From an uncultured Synergistales bacterium (GTDB lineage Bacteria > Synergistota > Synergistia > Synergistales > Aminobacteriaceae), in the NCBI GenBank assembly GCA_905233455.1, contig CAJOES010000015.1, forward strand, positions 1 through 34,803: a DNA stretch of 34,803 bases. The letters are read 5' to 3'. The notes under the pieces are model-generated. The model was not told the origin of the DNA. It was given only the letters and a program-made list of their open reading frames with translations, and did no database searches. The position numbers were made by a program, and so were the translations under genes. Of this stretch, positions 1 to 7,445 are shown one piece after another (position 1 is the first letter of the stretch; each line of letters begins with the position of its first letter).

Positions 1-4
1 TGCC

Positions 5-1030
5 ATGACACTGCGCGAGAAAGTCGGGCAGCTGTTCATCATACGTCCTGACCAGCTAGACACGACACTGACTCCCGACACCATGCACAACGACCGCATT
101 AAGGGTATTACGGCCGTGAATGACACCATGCGCACGACCCTGAAGGAATATCCTGCCGGAGGTTTTGCGCTCTTCCGGAAGAACATAGATACCCCCAAAC
201 AGTTACGGGACTTCACGGCAGAACTGCGGGACTCGTGTCATGCTGTGCCGTTCATGGCAGTGGATGAGGAAGGCGGAAGGATAGCACGTATCGCAAATGC
301 TAAGGGCTTCAAGGTCAGGAAGTTCGCAAGCACACAGGCAATAGGCAGGACAGGCAATGCACGTGAGGCGGCTGAAGTTATCGGAGAGTACCTGAAGGAT
401 TACGGCTTCAACATGGATTTTGCACCGGTTGCGGACATCAACACCAACCCGGAAAATATCGTGATAGGCGACAGGGCATTCGGCGATGATCCCGAACACG
501 TCTCGCGAATGGCCAGCGAATATCTTGACGGCCTGCACTCTAAGGGCATTATCGGTAGCATAAAGCATTTTCCCGGACACGGAGACACTAAAGGCGATAC
601 GCATTCAGGTTATGTTGCAGTCAATAAGACATGGGATGAACTTTTACGGGCTGAACTGATTCCCTTCACCGACAATTTCAGGAAAGCTGATACGGTCATG
701 ATTGCGCACATAACGATGAAGAATGTAACAGATGATGACCTGCCTGCAAGCCTTTCACGCGAACTGGTTACGGGGAAACTGCGCGGTGAATTGGGCTATG
801 ACGGCGTTGTTATCGTTGACGCGCTGATGATGGGGGCGGTGAAGGATAACTACACTTCTGCTGAGGCGGCAGTTATGGCGATTGATGCGGGGTGCGATAT
901 TCTGCTCATGCCTTATGACTACAGGGAAGCCTTTGACGGCGTAATCGAGGCTGTGAAGTCAGGAAGGCTAACGGAGAAGCGCATTGATGAGAGCGTTGCA
1001 AGGATAATGAAGCTGAAGGAGGGAATCTAA
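5..1030 (+). CDS. Glycoside hydrolase family 3, beta-N-acetylhexosaminidase (NagZ-like), N-terminus probably outside window
   Basis: This is a retaining GH3 enzyme of the NagZ/beta-N-acetylglucosaminidase branch, expected to release terminal beta-linked GlcNAc from muropeptides or glycans. Visible landmarks are MTLREKVGQLF at the start of the barrel, DEEGGR at about 87-92, the branch-specific loop KHFPGHGDT at 177-185 with His190 (the loop His serves as general acid/base in NagZ enzymes), and the nucleophile Asp272 in VIVDALMMGAV. The ATG at position 5 lies inside the usual start of the domain and the frame is open to the window edge, so the true start and any signal peptide are probably upstream. 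The 341 visible residues are only the TIM-barrel domain, as in short NagZ-type proteins. The stop codon directly abuts the ATG of the alpha-glucosidase, so the two are co-transcribed. Whether it is cytoplasmic (recycling) or exported cannot be told from this window. Confidence 0.88.
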   Translation: MTLREKVGQLFIIRPDQLDTTLTPDTMHNDRIKGITAVNDTMRTTLKEYPAGGFALFRKNIDTPKQLRDFTAELRDSCHAVPFMAVDEEGGRIARIANAKGFKVRKFASTQAIGRTGNAREAAEVIGEYLKDYGFNMDFAPVADINTNPENIVIGDRAFGDDPEHVSRMASEYLDGLHSKGIIGSIKHFPGHGDTKGDTHSGYVAVNKTWDELLRAELIPFTDNFRKADTVMIAHITMKNVTDDDLPASLSRELVTGKLRGELGYDGVVIVDALMMGAVKDNYTSAEAAVMAIDAGCDILLMPYDYREAFDGVIEAVKSGRLTEKRIDESVARIMKLKEGI

Positions 1031-2719
1031 ATGCTCAAATGGTGGCAGAAAGCAATAGTGTATCAGGTGTACCCGAAAAGTTTTCAGGACACTACAGGAA
1101 CAGGAACAGGAGATATAAAGGGCATAACATCACGTCTGGATTACTTGAAGGCTTTAGGTGTCGGTGCTGTGTGGCTGTGCCCTGTATATCCTTCGTCCAA
1201 CGTAGATAACGGCTATGATATTTCGGACTACACTGGGATTAATCCTGCTTTCGGGACTATGAAAGATTTTGATGAACTCATTGCTGAGGCAGACAAACGC
1301 GGCATCAAAATAGTTATGGATTTGGTCTTCAATCACACATCAGACCGGCATGAATGGTTCTTGCAGTCAAAGCAGGACAGGACGAACCCAAAAGCTGACT
1401 GGTACATATGGCGCGATGCAAAGCCTGACGGAAGCGTCCCAACTAACTGGCGCGGGATATTCGGCGGCAGTGCTTGGGAGTGGTGCAGGGAGAGAGGGCA
1501 ATACTACCTTCACACTTTCGCGAAAGAACAGCCTGACCTGAACTGGGAGAATCCTGACGTTAGGCGGGCACTATATGACGCGGCAAATTTCTGGCTCGAT
1601 AAGGGAGTCGGCGGCTTCAGGATCGACGCAATCACATACATAAAGAAGCCTTCAGAGTTCCTTGACGGCAAGCCGGACGGCAAAGAGGGAACAATCAACA
1701 TTCACTTGATGACGGCCAACACTCCGGGTATTCTGGACTTCCTGAGAGAATTTCGGCGTGAGGTATTCGACGGACACGACATATTCACTGTCGGGGAGGC
1801 TAACGGCGTTAGTGCTGATGAGCTGCCTGACTGGGTAGGGGCTAACGGCGTGTTCAATATGCTGTTTGAGTTCAGCCACGTAGACCTGCCGCTGAATGAG
1901 TCTGAAATATGGTGCTACCCGGTCAAATGGACGTTGAGAGACCTGAAACACGCTTTGAGTTCCAGCCAGCACGCAACAGCCCGTAACGGATGGTGCCCGG
2001 TATTCTTCGAGAATCACGACCAGCCGAGAAGCGTCAATCACTTCTTCCCTGAAGGTGCAGACACACAGAAGGCCGCTAAAGTTCTTGCGGCAGTACTGCT
2101 TACGCTGAGGGGTACGCCGTTCATCTATCAGGGGCAGGAGCTGGGAATGTCAAACGTTTCTTGGCCGGACATCAATACCTATGATGACATTTCGACAAAA
2201 GGTCAGTACGCCTTTGCACTGAACGAGGGATTTTCGCCTGAAGAAGCGATGAAGTTCGTACACTATTTTTCGCGGGACAACGCAAGAACCCCAATGCAGT
2301 GGGATAACTCGCCTAATGCAGGTTTCAGCACTGCACGTTCATGGCTGCCTGTGAATGAGAACTATATCACCGTGAATGCACGGACTGAGGAGCAGAACCC
2401 GGATTCCGTGCTGTCATGGTATCGGAGGCTTGCGGAGTTCAGGCGCAATCATGAGGAGCTTACTGCCGGTGATTACAGGGAGATTATGACGGACAGTGAA
2501 GAGGTGTTTGCGTTTGAGCGTATGCTTGACGGAAGAAGGATAATCACTGCGGCGAATTTCTCGCTTGAGAGTGCGATGCTTCCGGAGGAGTTCGCAGAAT
2601 ATGATTTGCTTTTGTCCAGTGAAAGCGATGCTGAAGGGTTAGTTATGCGTCCTCTTGAGGCTAGGATTATGCTACAATACATTAAAACTATATCTTCAAT
2701 AAAGGAAAGTCTGTCATAA
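1031..2719 (+). CDS. GH13 alpha-glucosidase (oligo-1,6-glucosidase/alpha-glucosidase subfamily)
   Basis: The 562-residue length and the order of motifs are those of bacterial oligo-1,6-glucosidase, dextran glucosidase and trehalose-6-phosphate hydrolase relatives, which cleave single glucose units from short alpha-glucans in the cytoplasm. All conserved GH13 regions are present: DLVFNHTS (97-104), the QPDLNW region, GFRIDA with nucleophile Asp199, VGEANG with acid/base Glu256, and FFENHD with Asp330. Residue 200, directly after the nucleophile, is Ala. In characterised relatives Val at this position favours alpha-1,6 linkages and Ala/Thr favours alpha-1,4 linkages, so an alpha-1,4-capable enzyme is suggested but not proven. 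No signal peptide is seen. It begins on the base after the GH3 stop and its TAA overlaps the next ATG by one base, so it is the middle gene of a three-gene operon. Confidence 0.92.
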   Translation: MLKWWQKAIVYQVYPKSFQDTTGTGTGDIKGITSRLDYLKALGVGAVWLCPVYPSSNVDNGYDISDYTGINPAFGTMKDFDELIAEADKRGIKIVMDLVFNHTSDRHEWFLQSKQDRTNPKADWYIWRDAKPDGSVPTNWRGIFGGSAWEWCRERGQYYLHTFAKEQPDLNWENPDVRRALYDAANFWLDKGVGGFRIDAITYIKKPSEFLDGKPDGKEGTINIHLMTANTPGILDFLREFRREVFDGHDIFTVGEANGVSADELPDWVGANGVFNMLFEFSHVDLPLNESEIWCYPVKWTLRDLKHALSSSQHATARNGWCPVFFENHDQPRSVNHFFPEGADTQKAAKVLAAVLLTLRGTPFIYQGQELGMSNVSWPDINTYDDISTKGQYAFALNEGFSPEEAMKFVHYFSRDNARTPMQWDNSPNAGFSTARSWLPVNENYITVNARTEEQNPDSVLSWYRRLAEFRRNHEELTAGDYREIMTDSEEVFAFERMLDGRRIITAANFSLESAMLPEEFAEYDLLLSSESDAEGLVMRPLEARIMLQYIKTISSIKESLS

Positions 2720-3207
2720 TGAACATCACAAATTTAAGTAATAATACATACGTGGGGGGGGGGTATTTTCACGTAGAAGGCTGTCCTCTGCGTGAGAGAT
2801 GCCCTGTCGTTGAGTTTAGCTGGCTTGGAGACGAGCGCGGAAAACTTGTAGTTATTGAGGGAGGCATTGCTATTCCTTTTGAGATCAAGAGAATATTTTA
2901 CATTTACGATTCAGACCGTGATGTTATACGAGGTCAGCATGCAAACAAGACTTCTGAATTTGTTTTGATCAACGTAGCCGGACAAAGCAAAGTGCATCTA
3001 ACTGACGGCCGCGAAGAATTTACGGTAGAGCTTACACGGCCGATGATGGGGATATATATCCCCCGCATGATCTGGAAAGATATGTATGATTTCTCGGAAG
3101 ATTCCGTGTTGCTGGTGCTGGCAAGTACGCATTACGATAACAGCGAATACATCAGGAACTATGACGAATATATAAAGATGGTAGATGAAAATTCCCCCGT
3201 TCAGTGA
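2719..3207 (+). CDS. Cupin sugar 3,4-ketoisomerase-like protein (FdtA/WxcM C-terminal family) with a G10 tract
   Basis: From about residue 33 the protein follows the FdtA/QdtA/WxcM cupin family, which isomerises dTDP-4-keto-6-deoxyglucose to a 3-keto sugar for surface polysaccharides. Matching features are GKLVVIEGG, PFEIKRIFYIYD, RGQHANK, the YIPRMIWKDMYDF strand and the SEYIRNYDEYI tail. The family normally shows HAHK; here the second His is Asn76, a change at a residue linked to catalysis. The start is supported by the ATAATG overlap with the upstream stop and an AAGGAAAG ribosome binding site. This start adds about 30 residues ahead of the cupin core, and that extension holds ten consecutive G bases (2754-2763, codons 12-15). 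Gain or loss of one G would stop translation of the cupin, so phase variation is possible. No nucleotide-sugar genes lie nearby. The exact substrate is unknown. Confidence 0.82.
   Translation: MNITNLSNNTYVGGGYFHVEGCPLRERCPVVEFSWLGDERGKLVVIEGGIAIPFEIKRIFYIYDSDRDVIRGQHANKTSEFVLINVAGQSKVHLTDGREEFTVELTRPMMGIYIPRMIWKDMYDFSEDSVLLVLASTHYDNSEYIRNYDEYIKMVDENSPVQ
2754..2763 (+). repeat. Homopolymer tract of ten G inside the ketoisomerase gene
   Basis: Ten uninterrupted G residues span codons 12-15 of the sugar ketoisomerase gene. No comparable run was noticed elsewhere in the window. At this length the tract is in frame with the cupin domain (ON). Poly-G tracts of 8-12 in the 5' part of surface-sugar genes are known hotspots of slipped-strand mispairing in, for example, Campylobacter; applying that here is inference. 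Confidence 0.9.
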
Positions 3208-3228
3208 TGGGCAGGGGAATTATTTTTT
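3190..3228 (+). terminator. Intrinsic terminator of the GH3-GH13-ketoisomerase operon
   Basis: An 8-bp perfect inverted repeat (AATTCCCC at 3190-3197, GGGGAATT at 3214-3221) is followed by a run of T. The left arm lies inside the last codons of the ketoisomerase gene. Confidence 0.85.
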
Positions 3229-3362
3229 CGCAAGTTCAGATTTCCGTCATACAGTACGTATGATACAAACAAGCACAAAAGTTTTCTTCACAATTATAAT
3301 TAAATCAATCACGAGCATAACAAAAGATAAACCTTGACACATACATAAAAGCAATAACTAAA

Positions 3363-3371
3363 TGTGATAAT
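3363..3371 (+). promoter_or_regulatory. Candidate extended -10 promoter for the cheV operon
   Basis: TGTGATAAT reads as an extended -10 (TGn plus GATAAT), about 40 bases upstream of the cheV start. A perfect TTGACA stands at 3334-3339, but 26 bases separate it from this -10, too far for a normal sigma-70 pair. The rest of the 3229-3412 gap is AT-rich without other recognisable features. Confidence 0.35.
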
Positions 3372-3412
3372 ATTATATGCACATGTACCCGAAGCGGAGG
3401 CTTTAAATACAA

Positions 3413-4342
3413 ATGCAGGAAGTCAAAAAGGTAACGACCGAAGTCGGAACTAATGAATGGCAATTAGTAGTATTCGTTCTCGGCGACCAGTCTTTTGCTA
3501 TCAACGTCGACAAAACCCGCGAAATCTTGCGCTGGCCCGGTGTCAGATCAATTCCGGATGCTCCCGTAGCACTTATCGGCATTACGTCGGTGCGCGGTGA
3601 AGTTCTGCCTATGGTGGATCTGCGTATATTTTTGGGCATTCCCCCTATTACGCCTATGGAGCAGAGCAAGGTTATTATAGCCGAGTTCAATGAAGTCAAG
3701 CTCGGTTTTGTTGTTGATGCCGTAGAGCGCATATACAGGATAAAATCAGAAGACCTTGACGCAAGCATGACAGGCAAATATTTAGGCGACTGGATTCTGT
3801 ACGTCATCAAGAGGGATTCGCGCAACGTTCTGTTACTGGATTATGAGGCAATAGTTCAGACCATCAGCCCGCAATTAGTCATCCAGCATTCAGGAGATCC
3901 CGGAAAGGCAGTTGCAATGATGGAAGGCGTTGGACATCCCGGAGACTATCATATTATTGTTGCAGAGGACTCGCCGCTGATACGCAAGCAGGTTGAAGAC
4001 GCGTTAATGGCGAGCGGATTCACTGACCTTCATATCTGCCCGGACGGCAAGGTTGCGTATGATTCTATCGTCAGGGAAGGCGAACACTGCGACCTTCTTA
4101 TCACGGACGTTGAGATGCCCAGACTCGACGGCCTGACGCTTACACGGCGCATAAAGGAAAACCCGGAGACGAAGAAAATACCCGTTATAGTCTTCTCGTC
4201 GATCATGGCTAACGACATAAAGAACAAGGCCGCAAGCGTAGGAGCAAACTATCAGGTTACGAAGCCGGAAATCACGCAGCTTGTTGAATGCGTCGTAAAG
4301 GTCATACGCGAGAAACAGGAACGCGAGGAGGAAGCCGTATAG
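3413..4342 (+). CDS. cheV: Chemotaxis coupling protein CheV (CheW domain plus receiver domain)
   Basis: CheV links chemoreceptors to the CheA kinase through a CheW-like domain and tunes the array through a phosphorylatable receiver domain. Residues 14-155 are CheW-like (QLVVFVLGDQSFAI, the GITSVRGEVLPMVDL core). Residues 178-300 are a receiver domain with acidic pair Glu185-Asp186, phospho-acceptor Asp232 in TDVEMPRLDG, Ser262/263 and the conserved Lys284 in VTKPE. All key receiver residues are intact. The ATG is preceded by GGAGG at 3396-3400. The 309-residue length fits the family. No receptor, cheA or flagellar gene lies in the window, so its signalling partners are elsewhere. It is first in a run with the unknown 234-residue gene, rpoD and a channel gene. 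Confidence 0.95.
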   Translation: MQEVKKVTTEVGTNEWQLVVFVLGDQSFAINVDKTREILRWPGVRSIPDAPVALIGITSVRGEVLPMVDLRIFLGIPPITPMEQSKVIIAEFNEVKLGFVVDAVERIYRIKSEDLDASMTGKYLGDWILYVIKRDSRNVLLLDYEAIVQTISPQLVIQHSGDPGKAVAMMEGVGHPGDYHIIVAEDSPLIRKQVEDALMASGFTDLHICPDGKVAYDSIVREGEHCDLLITDVEMPRLDGLTLTRRIKENPETKKIPVIVFSSIMANDIKNKAASVGANYQVTKPEITQLVECVVKVIREKQEREEEAV

Positions 4343-4344
4343 AT

Positions 4345-5049
4345 TTGATACTGCCTTTCTGGAACTCTGAATTATACGTTGAAATATCATCGTGGTTTCC
4401 ATTCGGGAAGGATTATTACCCGGTATCACTGAACAGATTCTATGACGAGACACTGAAAAAGATTTCAGGAGCCTGCATGGATCTAGGCAGTGAATTTTTC
4501 TTTATGGCATCTCCTGCAATAGGCTGCGTAGGAAACCTTCCGCGCGAAAATTTCTTCAAGTATTCTCCTGACAGTGCATTCAACTTGGGCTTTCTTATGG
4601 TGCTTGGATATTCTGAAATGATGGAAAAAACAGTAATTGCCTCGCTCGCTTTAACCGGTGCGGTGAAAGACCTCTTTGCGGGCATAACAGACTGTTCATT
4701 ATGGAGCAGGGGAATATTTGAGGGCAGTACCAGAGTAATTGCCGTTGCCAGCTATGAGCCGTTCTTCGACTGCAACGACTACCTGAAGCAGTTTGCTGAA
4801 ATGCTCGCCGACATGAAGAATCACACCGGGGCTTCCGACAGTGCATATTATGCGGAGCTGTTCGGCTATAACAGATTCTTCATGCAGTGGGAGAACGACA
4901 AGCCTTCGGAGCTTCGCACAAGCCGTATGCTTGGTGAGTTTGAGTTTGAGCAGACACGGGAAATTGTCGGAGGATCATCATCGCAGGACTTTCCGCCGTT
5001 CATGGGTGCATCCGTGAGCATACAGGAAACAGTTCCGCATGAAGAGTGA
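4345..5049 (+). CDS. Uncharacterised cytosolic protein downstream of cheV (TTG start)
   Basis: I do not recognise this 234-residue protein. The frame runs back into cheV to an ATG at 4288, but that start has no ribosome binding site and would overlap cheV by 55 bases. The TTG at 4345 lies three bases past the cheV stop and is preceded by GAGGAGGAAG (4325-4334), so it is preferred. The sequence is mixed alpha/beta, rich in Phe, Trp and Tyr, with no signal peptide, no clear transmembrane segment and no recognisable catalytic motif. A Gly/Ser-rich stretch (GGSSS) precedes a short tail. Tight placement behind cheV suggests a link with signalling or only shared transcription. No function is assigned. 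Confidence 0.7.
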   Translation: MILPFWNSELYVEISSWFPFGKDYYPVSLNRFYDETLKKISGACMDLGSEFFFMASPAIGCVGNLPRENFFKYSPDSAFNLGFLMVLGYSEMMEKTVIASLALTGAVKDLFAGITDCSLWSRGIFEGSTRVIAVASYEPFFDCNDYLKQFAEMLADMKNHTGASDSAYYAELFGYNRFFMQWENDKPSELRTSRMLGEFEFEQTREIVGGSSSQDFPPFMGASVSIQETVPHEE

Positions 5050-5096
5050 AAATACTAAATACAACAGCAAATACAAATGAGAGGAGAGGGATAAAA

Positions 5097-6271
5097 ATGG
5101 GCAGAAGAAAAAAGGATAAAGAAAACGTTAAAGCACCTGAAGCAGCCGTAGAAGCTGAAGAGACTTTTGACACTGATACAGGCACTGATACTCCCGACAT
5201 TCCAGAAGATGATGCGGCTATAGGGAGCGTTGATGACCTCCTTGACGAGGGAGCAGGCAGAGGCTACGTTACTCATGACGACATTGAACGGCATTTACCG
5301 GCAGACACATGGGACGCAGATACTCTTGACCGTATATTCACTAACCTTCAGGAGATGGGAATTGATGTCGTCGACAAGGCAAGCATAGGCAAAGTTCCGG
5401 CACCTTCCGACACGAGAGAGGAATTCATACCGACAATAGACAGCGAACTGGCCAAACTCGACGATATACCGCTAACTGACCCGGTGAGAATGTATCTGCG
5501 CGAGATCGGCAAAGTATCACTGCTTACAGCGGCAGAAGAGGTTGAATTAGCCAAAAAGATGGAGGCAGGGGACGTTGAGGCCAAGAAGCGTCTTATTGAT
5601 GCTAACCTGCGCCTTGTAGTGAGTATCGCGAAAAAGTATTTCTGGATCTGATTCAGGAGGGCAATTTAGGGCTGATTCGTGCTGTCGAGAAATTCGACTA
5701 CCGCCGGGGCTTCAAGTTCAGCACATACGCTACATGGTGGATACGCCAGGCAATAACGAGAGCCATCGCGGACCAGGCAAGAACTATCCGTGTGCCTGTT
5801 CATATGGTGGAGACGATCAACAAGATGGTGCGCGTATCACGTCTTCTGGTTCAGGAGCTTGGCCGGGAGCCTACGGACGAGGAGATCGCCAAGAAGATGG
5901 GCATAGAGGCATCACGGGTCGAGGAGATACGCAGAATATCACAGCTTCCCGTTTCACTTGAGACACCTATAGGCGAGGAGGAAGACAGCCAGCTCGGAGA
6001 CTTCATCGAGGATCATGACCTGCCCAGCCCGGATGAGGCAGCTGCGGGGCATCTCCTGCACGAACAGATAGAGGACATGCTGAGCACCTTATCGGACCGG
6101 GAGCGTGAGGTGCTGCACTACAGGTTCGGGCTTGAGGACGGACATTCATACACGCTTGAGGAAGTCGGGAAGAAGTTCAACGTTACCCGCGAAAGAATAC
6201 GGCAGATTGAGGCGAAGGCACTGCGTAAACTGCGTCAGCCCAGCAAAAGACTGAAAGATTTTCTGGACTAA
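5097..6271 (+). pseudogene. rpoD: Housekeeping sigma factor RpoD (sigma-70), frameshifted by an apparent 19-nt deletion
   Basis: The two pieces together form a primary sigma factor. The first frame (5097-5651) contains region 1.1 ([20 protein letters not shown]), region 1.2 ([21 protein letters not shown]) and the start of region 2 ([16 protein letters not shown]). It then hits TGA. The second frame (from 5639) resumes with [19 protein letters not shown], the region 2.3/2.4 block [20 protein letters not shown], region 3, and region 4 with [18 protein letters not shown]. In family members KKY is followed by six residues (TNRGLQ in E. coli) before FLDLIQEGN. Here those codons are missing, plus one further base, consistent with a 19-nt deletion at about 5638. 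The start at 5097 has GAGGAGAGGG six bases upstream. Both halves are otherwise perfectly conserved. Because rpoD is essential, an assembly error, a very recent mutation or a second rpoD copy are the likely explanations. Confidence 0.85.
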
Positions 6272-6285
6272 CCGGACAAAAAGCC

Positions 6286-7371
6286 ATGTCAGCAAAGCAA
6301 TTCGTCAAGACAGTCAAGAATGCCCGCAGAGGCGTATCATTCTCACAGAAGCATAACGTAAGGCTGGGGCTTATGCTTCTGCTTTTCGTGGGCATGATTG
6401 GAGGAAGCGCGCTGTTAGTGTGGTGGCTGGAGAGAAATTTTACCGGCTCGTATTTAGATTCGCTCTGGAGCGTGCTGTTTACGCTTATCGGCCAGGGGGA
6501 ATTTGCGTCATCTCCTCATACTTTCTGGGGACGCTTCCTCGTGTTCCTGATCTCGATTTTCGGCGTGGCAGTGCTGGGCGTAATATTCGCCAATGTGCTT
6601 CAGAGAATAATCAACAGCAAGATAAAACAGATGTTAGAGGAGATGATGGGCATAAACAGCTGCAAGTTTGAGGGGCATGTAGTGATTTGCGGGTGGAACG
6701 GCAGAGGCCCTTACCTTATCCGTGAACTTATGGGAGCATCAAAGCAGGTGGCATTAATCGCGAAGGAAAGACCGGATAACCTGAATCCCGACGTATTTTT
6801 CGTGCAGGGCAACCCGTCAGACCATGAAGCACTTACCAGAGGCGGAATAACTAAAGCACAGGGCGCGATAATCCTCAGCGACCCGGAATACGGCGATGAT
6901 GATTCGCACACTATATTCACCGGCCTTGCTGTAGAGACTCTTGCACCTGACGTGTATTCGGTGATAGAACTGCACAACCCGGAGAATGAACGCTACGCAA
7001 GATACGCGCATGTTGACGACATACTGTACACCGACAGCCTTATAGCGGACATCACAGCAATGTGCACACACAATGAAGGCATATCGGCATTCATACGGGA
7101 CGTGCTTTCGACTGCGGATGACGGCAACAGCTTTGCTTCGGACAATGTGCCGATTGAGTTCGACGGAAGGACTGTTGCGGAGCTGTTCGCGTTCTGCAGG
7201 AAAGGCGGGACTCTGCCAGTTGCAGTGCTTACGCCTCCGGAAGGCAGGCTGAACGTTCCGGTGTCGGAATGGGTGTCGAATGTGAATCCTCCGGACAGCA
7301 TGAAAATCACACTGCCGATGAAGGTTGTATGCCTGGTGAAGAACAGCAATTATTCTGAAGGCAGCCATTAA
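6286..7371 (+). CDS. Two-TM potassium-channel-like protein with RCK/TrkA-N domain, unusual filter
   Basis: The protein has a short basic N-terminus, TM1 at about 27-46, a pore loop, TM2 at about 83-105 and a cytoplasmic RCK-type nucleotide-binding domain from about 129 (HVVICGWNGRG, resembling the HVVICGW start of the MthK RCK domain). This is the layout of ligand-gated potassium channels of the MthK type. The pore loop reads TLIGQGEF (about 66-73) where potassium channels have T-V-G-Y-G-D, so the Tyr is Gln and the Asp is Glu. Ion selectivity is therefore uncertain. A CASTOR/POLLUX-like or divergent channel is an alternative. It starts 14 bases after rpoD with only a weak ribosome binding site and is closed by a strong terminator. 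Confidence 0.82.
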   Translation: MSAKQFVKTVKNARRGVSFSQKHNVRLGLMLLLFVGMIGGSALLVWWLERNFTGSYLDSLWSVLFTLIGQGEFASSPHTFWGRFLVFLISIFGVAVLGVIFANVLQRIINSKIKQMLEEMMGINSCKFEGHVVICGWNGRGPYLIRELMGASKQVALIAKERPDNLNPDVFFVQGNPSDHEALTRGGITKAQGAIILSDPEYGDDDSHTIFTGLAVETLAPDVYSVIELHNPENERYARYAHVDDILYTDSLIADITAMCTHNEGISAFIRDVLSTADDGNSFASDNVPIEFDGRTVAELFAFCRKGGTLPVAVLTPPEGRLNVPVSEWVSNVNPPDSMKITLPMKVVCLVKNSNYSEGSH

Positions 7372-7381
7372 GGGGAAACCG

Positions 7382-7418
7382 GGGAGGCTCTTGGGTAAAG
7401 GGTCTCCCTTTTATTTTG
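7382..7418 (+). terminator. Intrinsic terminator after the channel gene
   Basis: GGGAGGCTC and GGGTCTCCC pair over nine positions, including G-U pairs, and are followed by TTTTATTTT. It closes the cheV-rpoD-channel transcript. Confidence 0.85.
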
Positions 7419-7445
7419 CCCTCGTGAAGAAAAGGACGAGATGAC

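Noticed and set aside
3334-3371. TTGACA plus GATAAT as a standard sigma-70 promoter for cheV
   Set aside because: The two elements are 26 bases apart, well outside the 15-19 range, so only the extended -10 is kept as a weak candidate.
4288-4344. ATG at 4288 as start of the unknown protein, overlapping cheV
   Set aside because: There is no ribosome binding site, the overlap is 55 bases and the extra residues are low-complexity basic sequence. TTG 4345 has a strong upstream GAGGAGGAAG.
5655-5680. AGGAGG at 5655-5660 as a ribosome binding site restarting the second rpoD half
   Set aside because: It encodes the conserved QEG of the sigma factor, and no ATG, GTG or TTG start follows at a suitable distance in frame.
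5792-6271. A separate small sigma factor starting at ATG 5792
   Set aside because: The frame is open and conserved from 5639 with RpoD region 2 sequence, and the piece lacks the core-binding part. It is the second half of a broken rpoD, not an independent gene.
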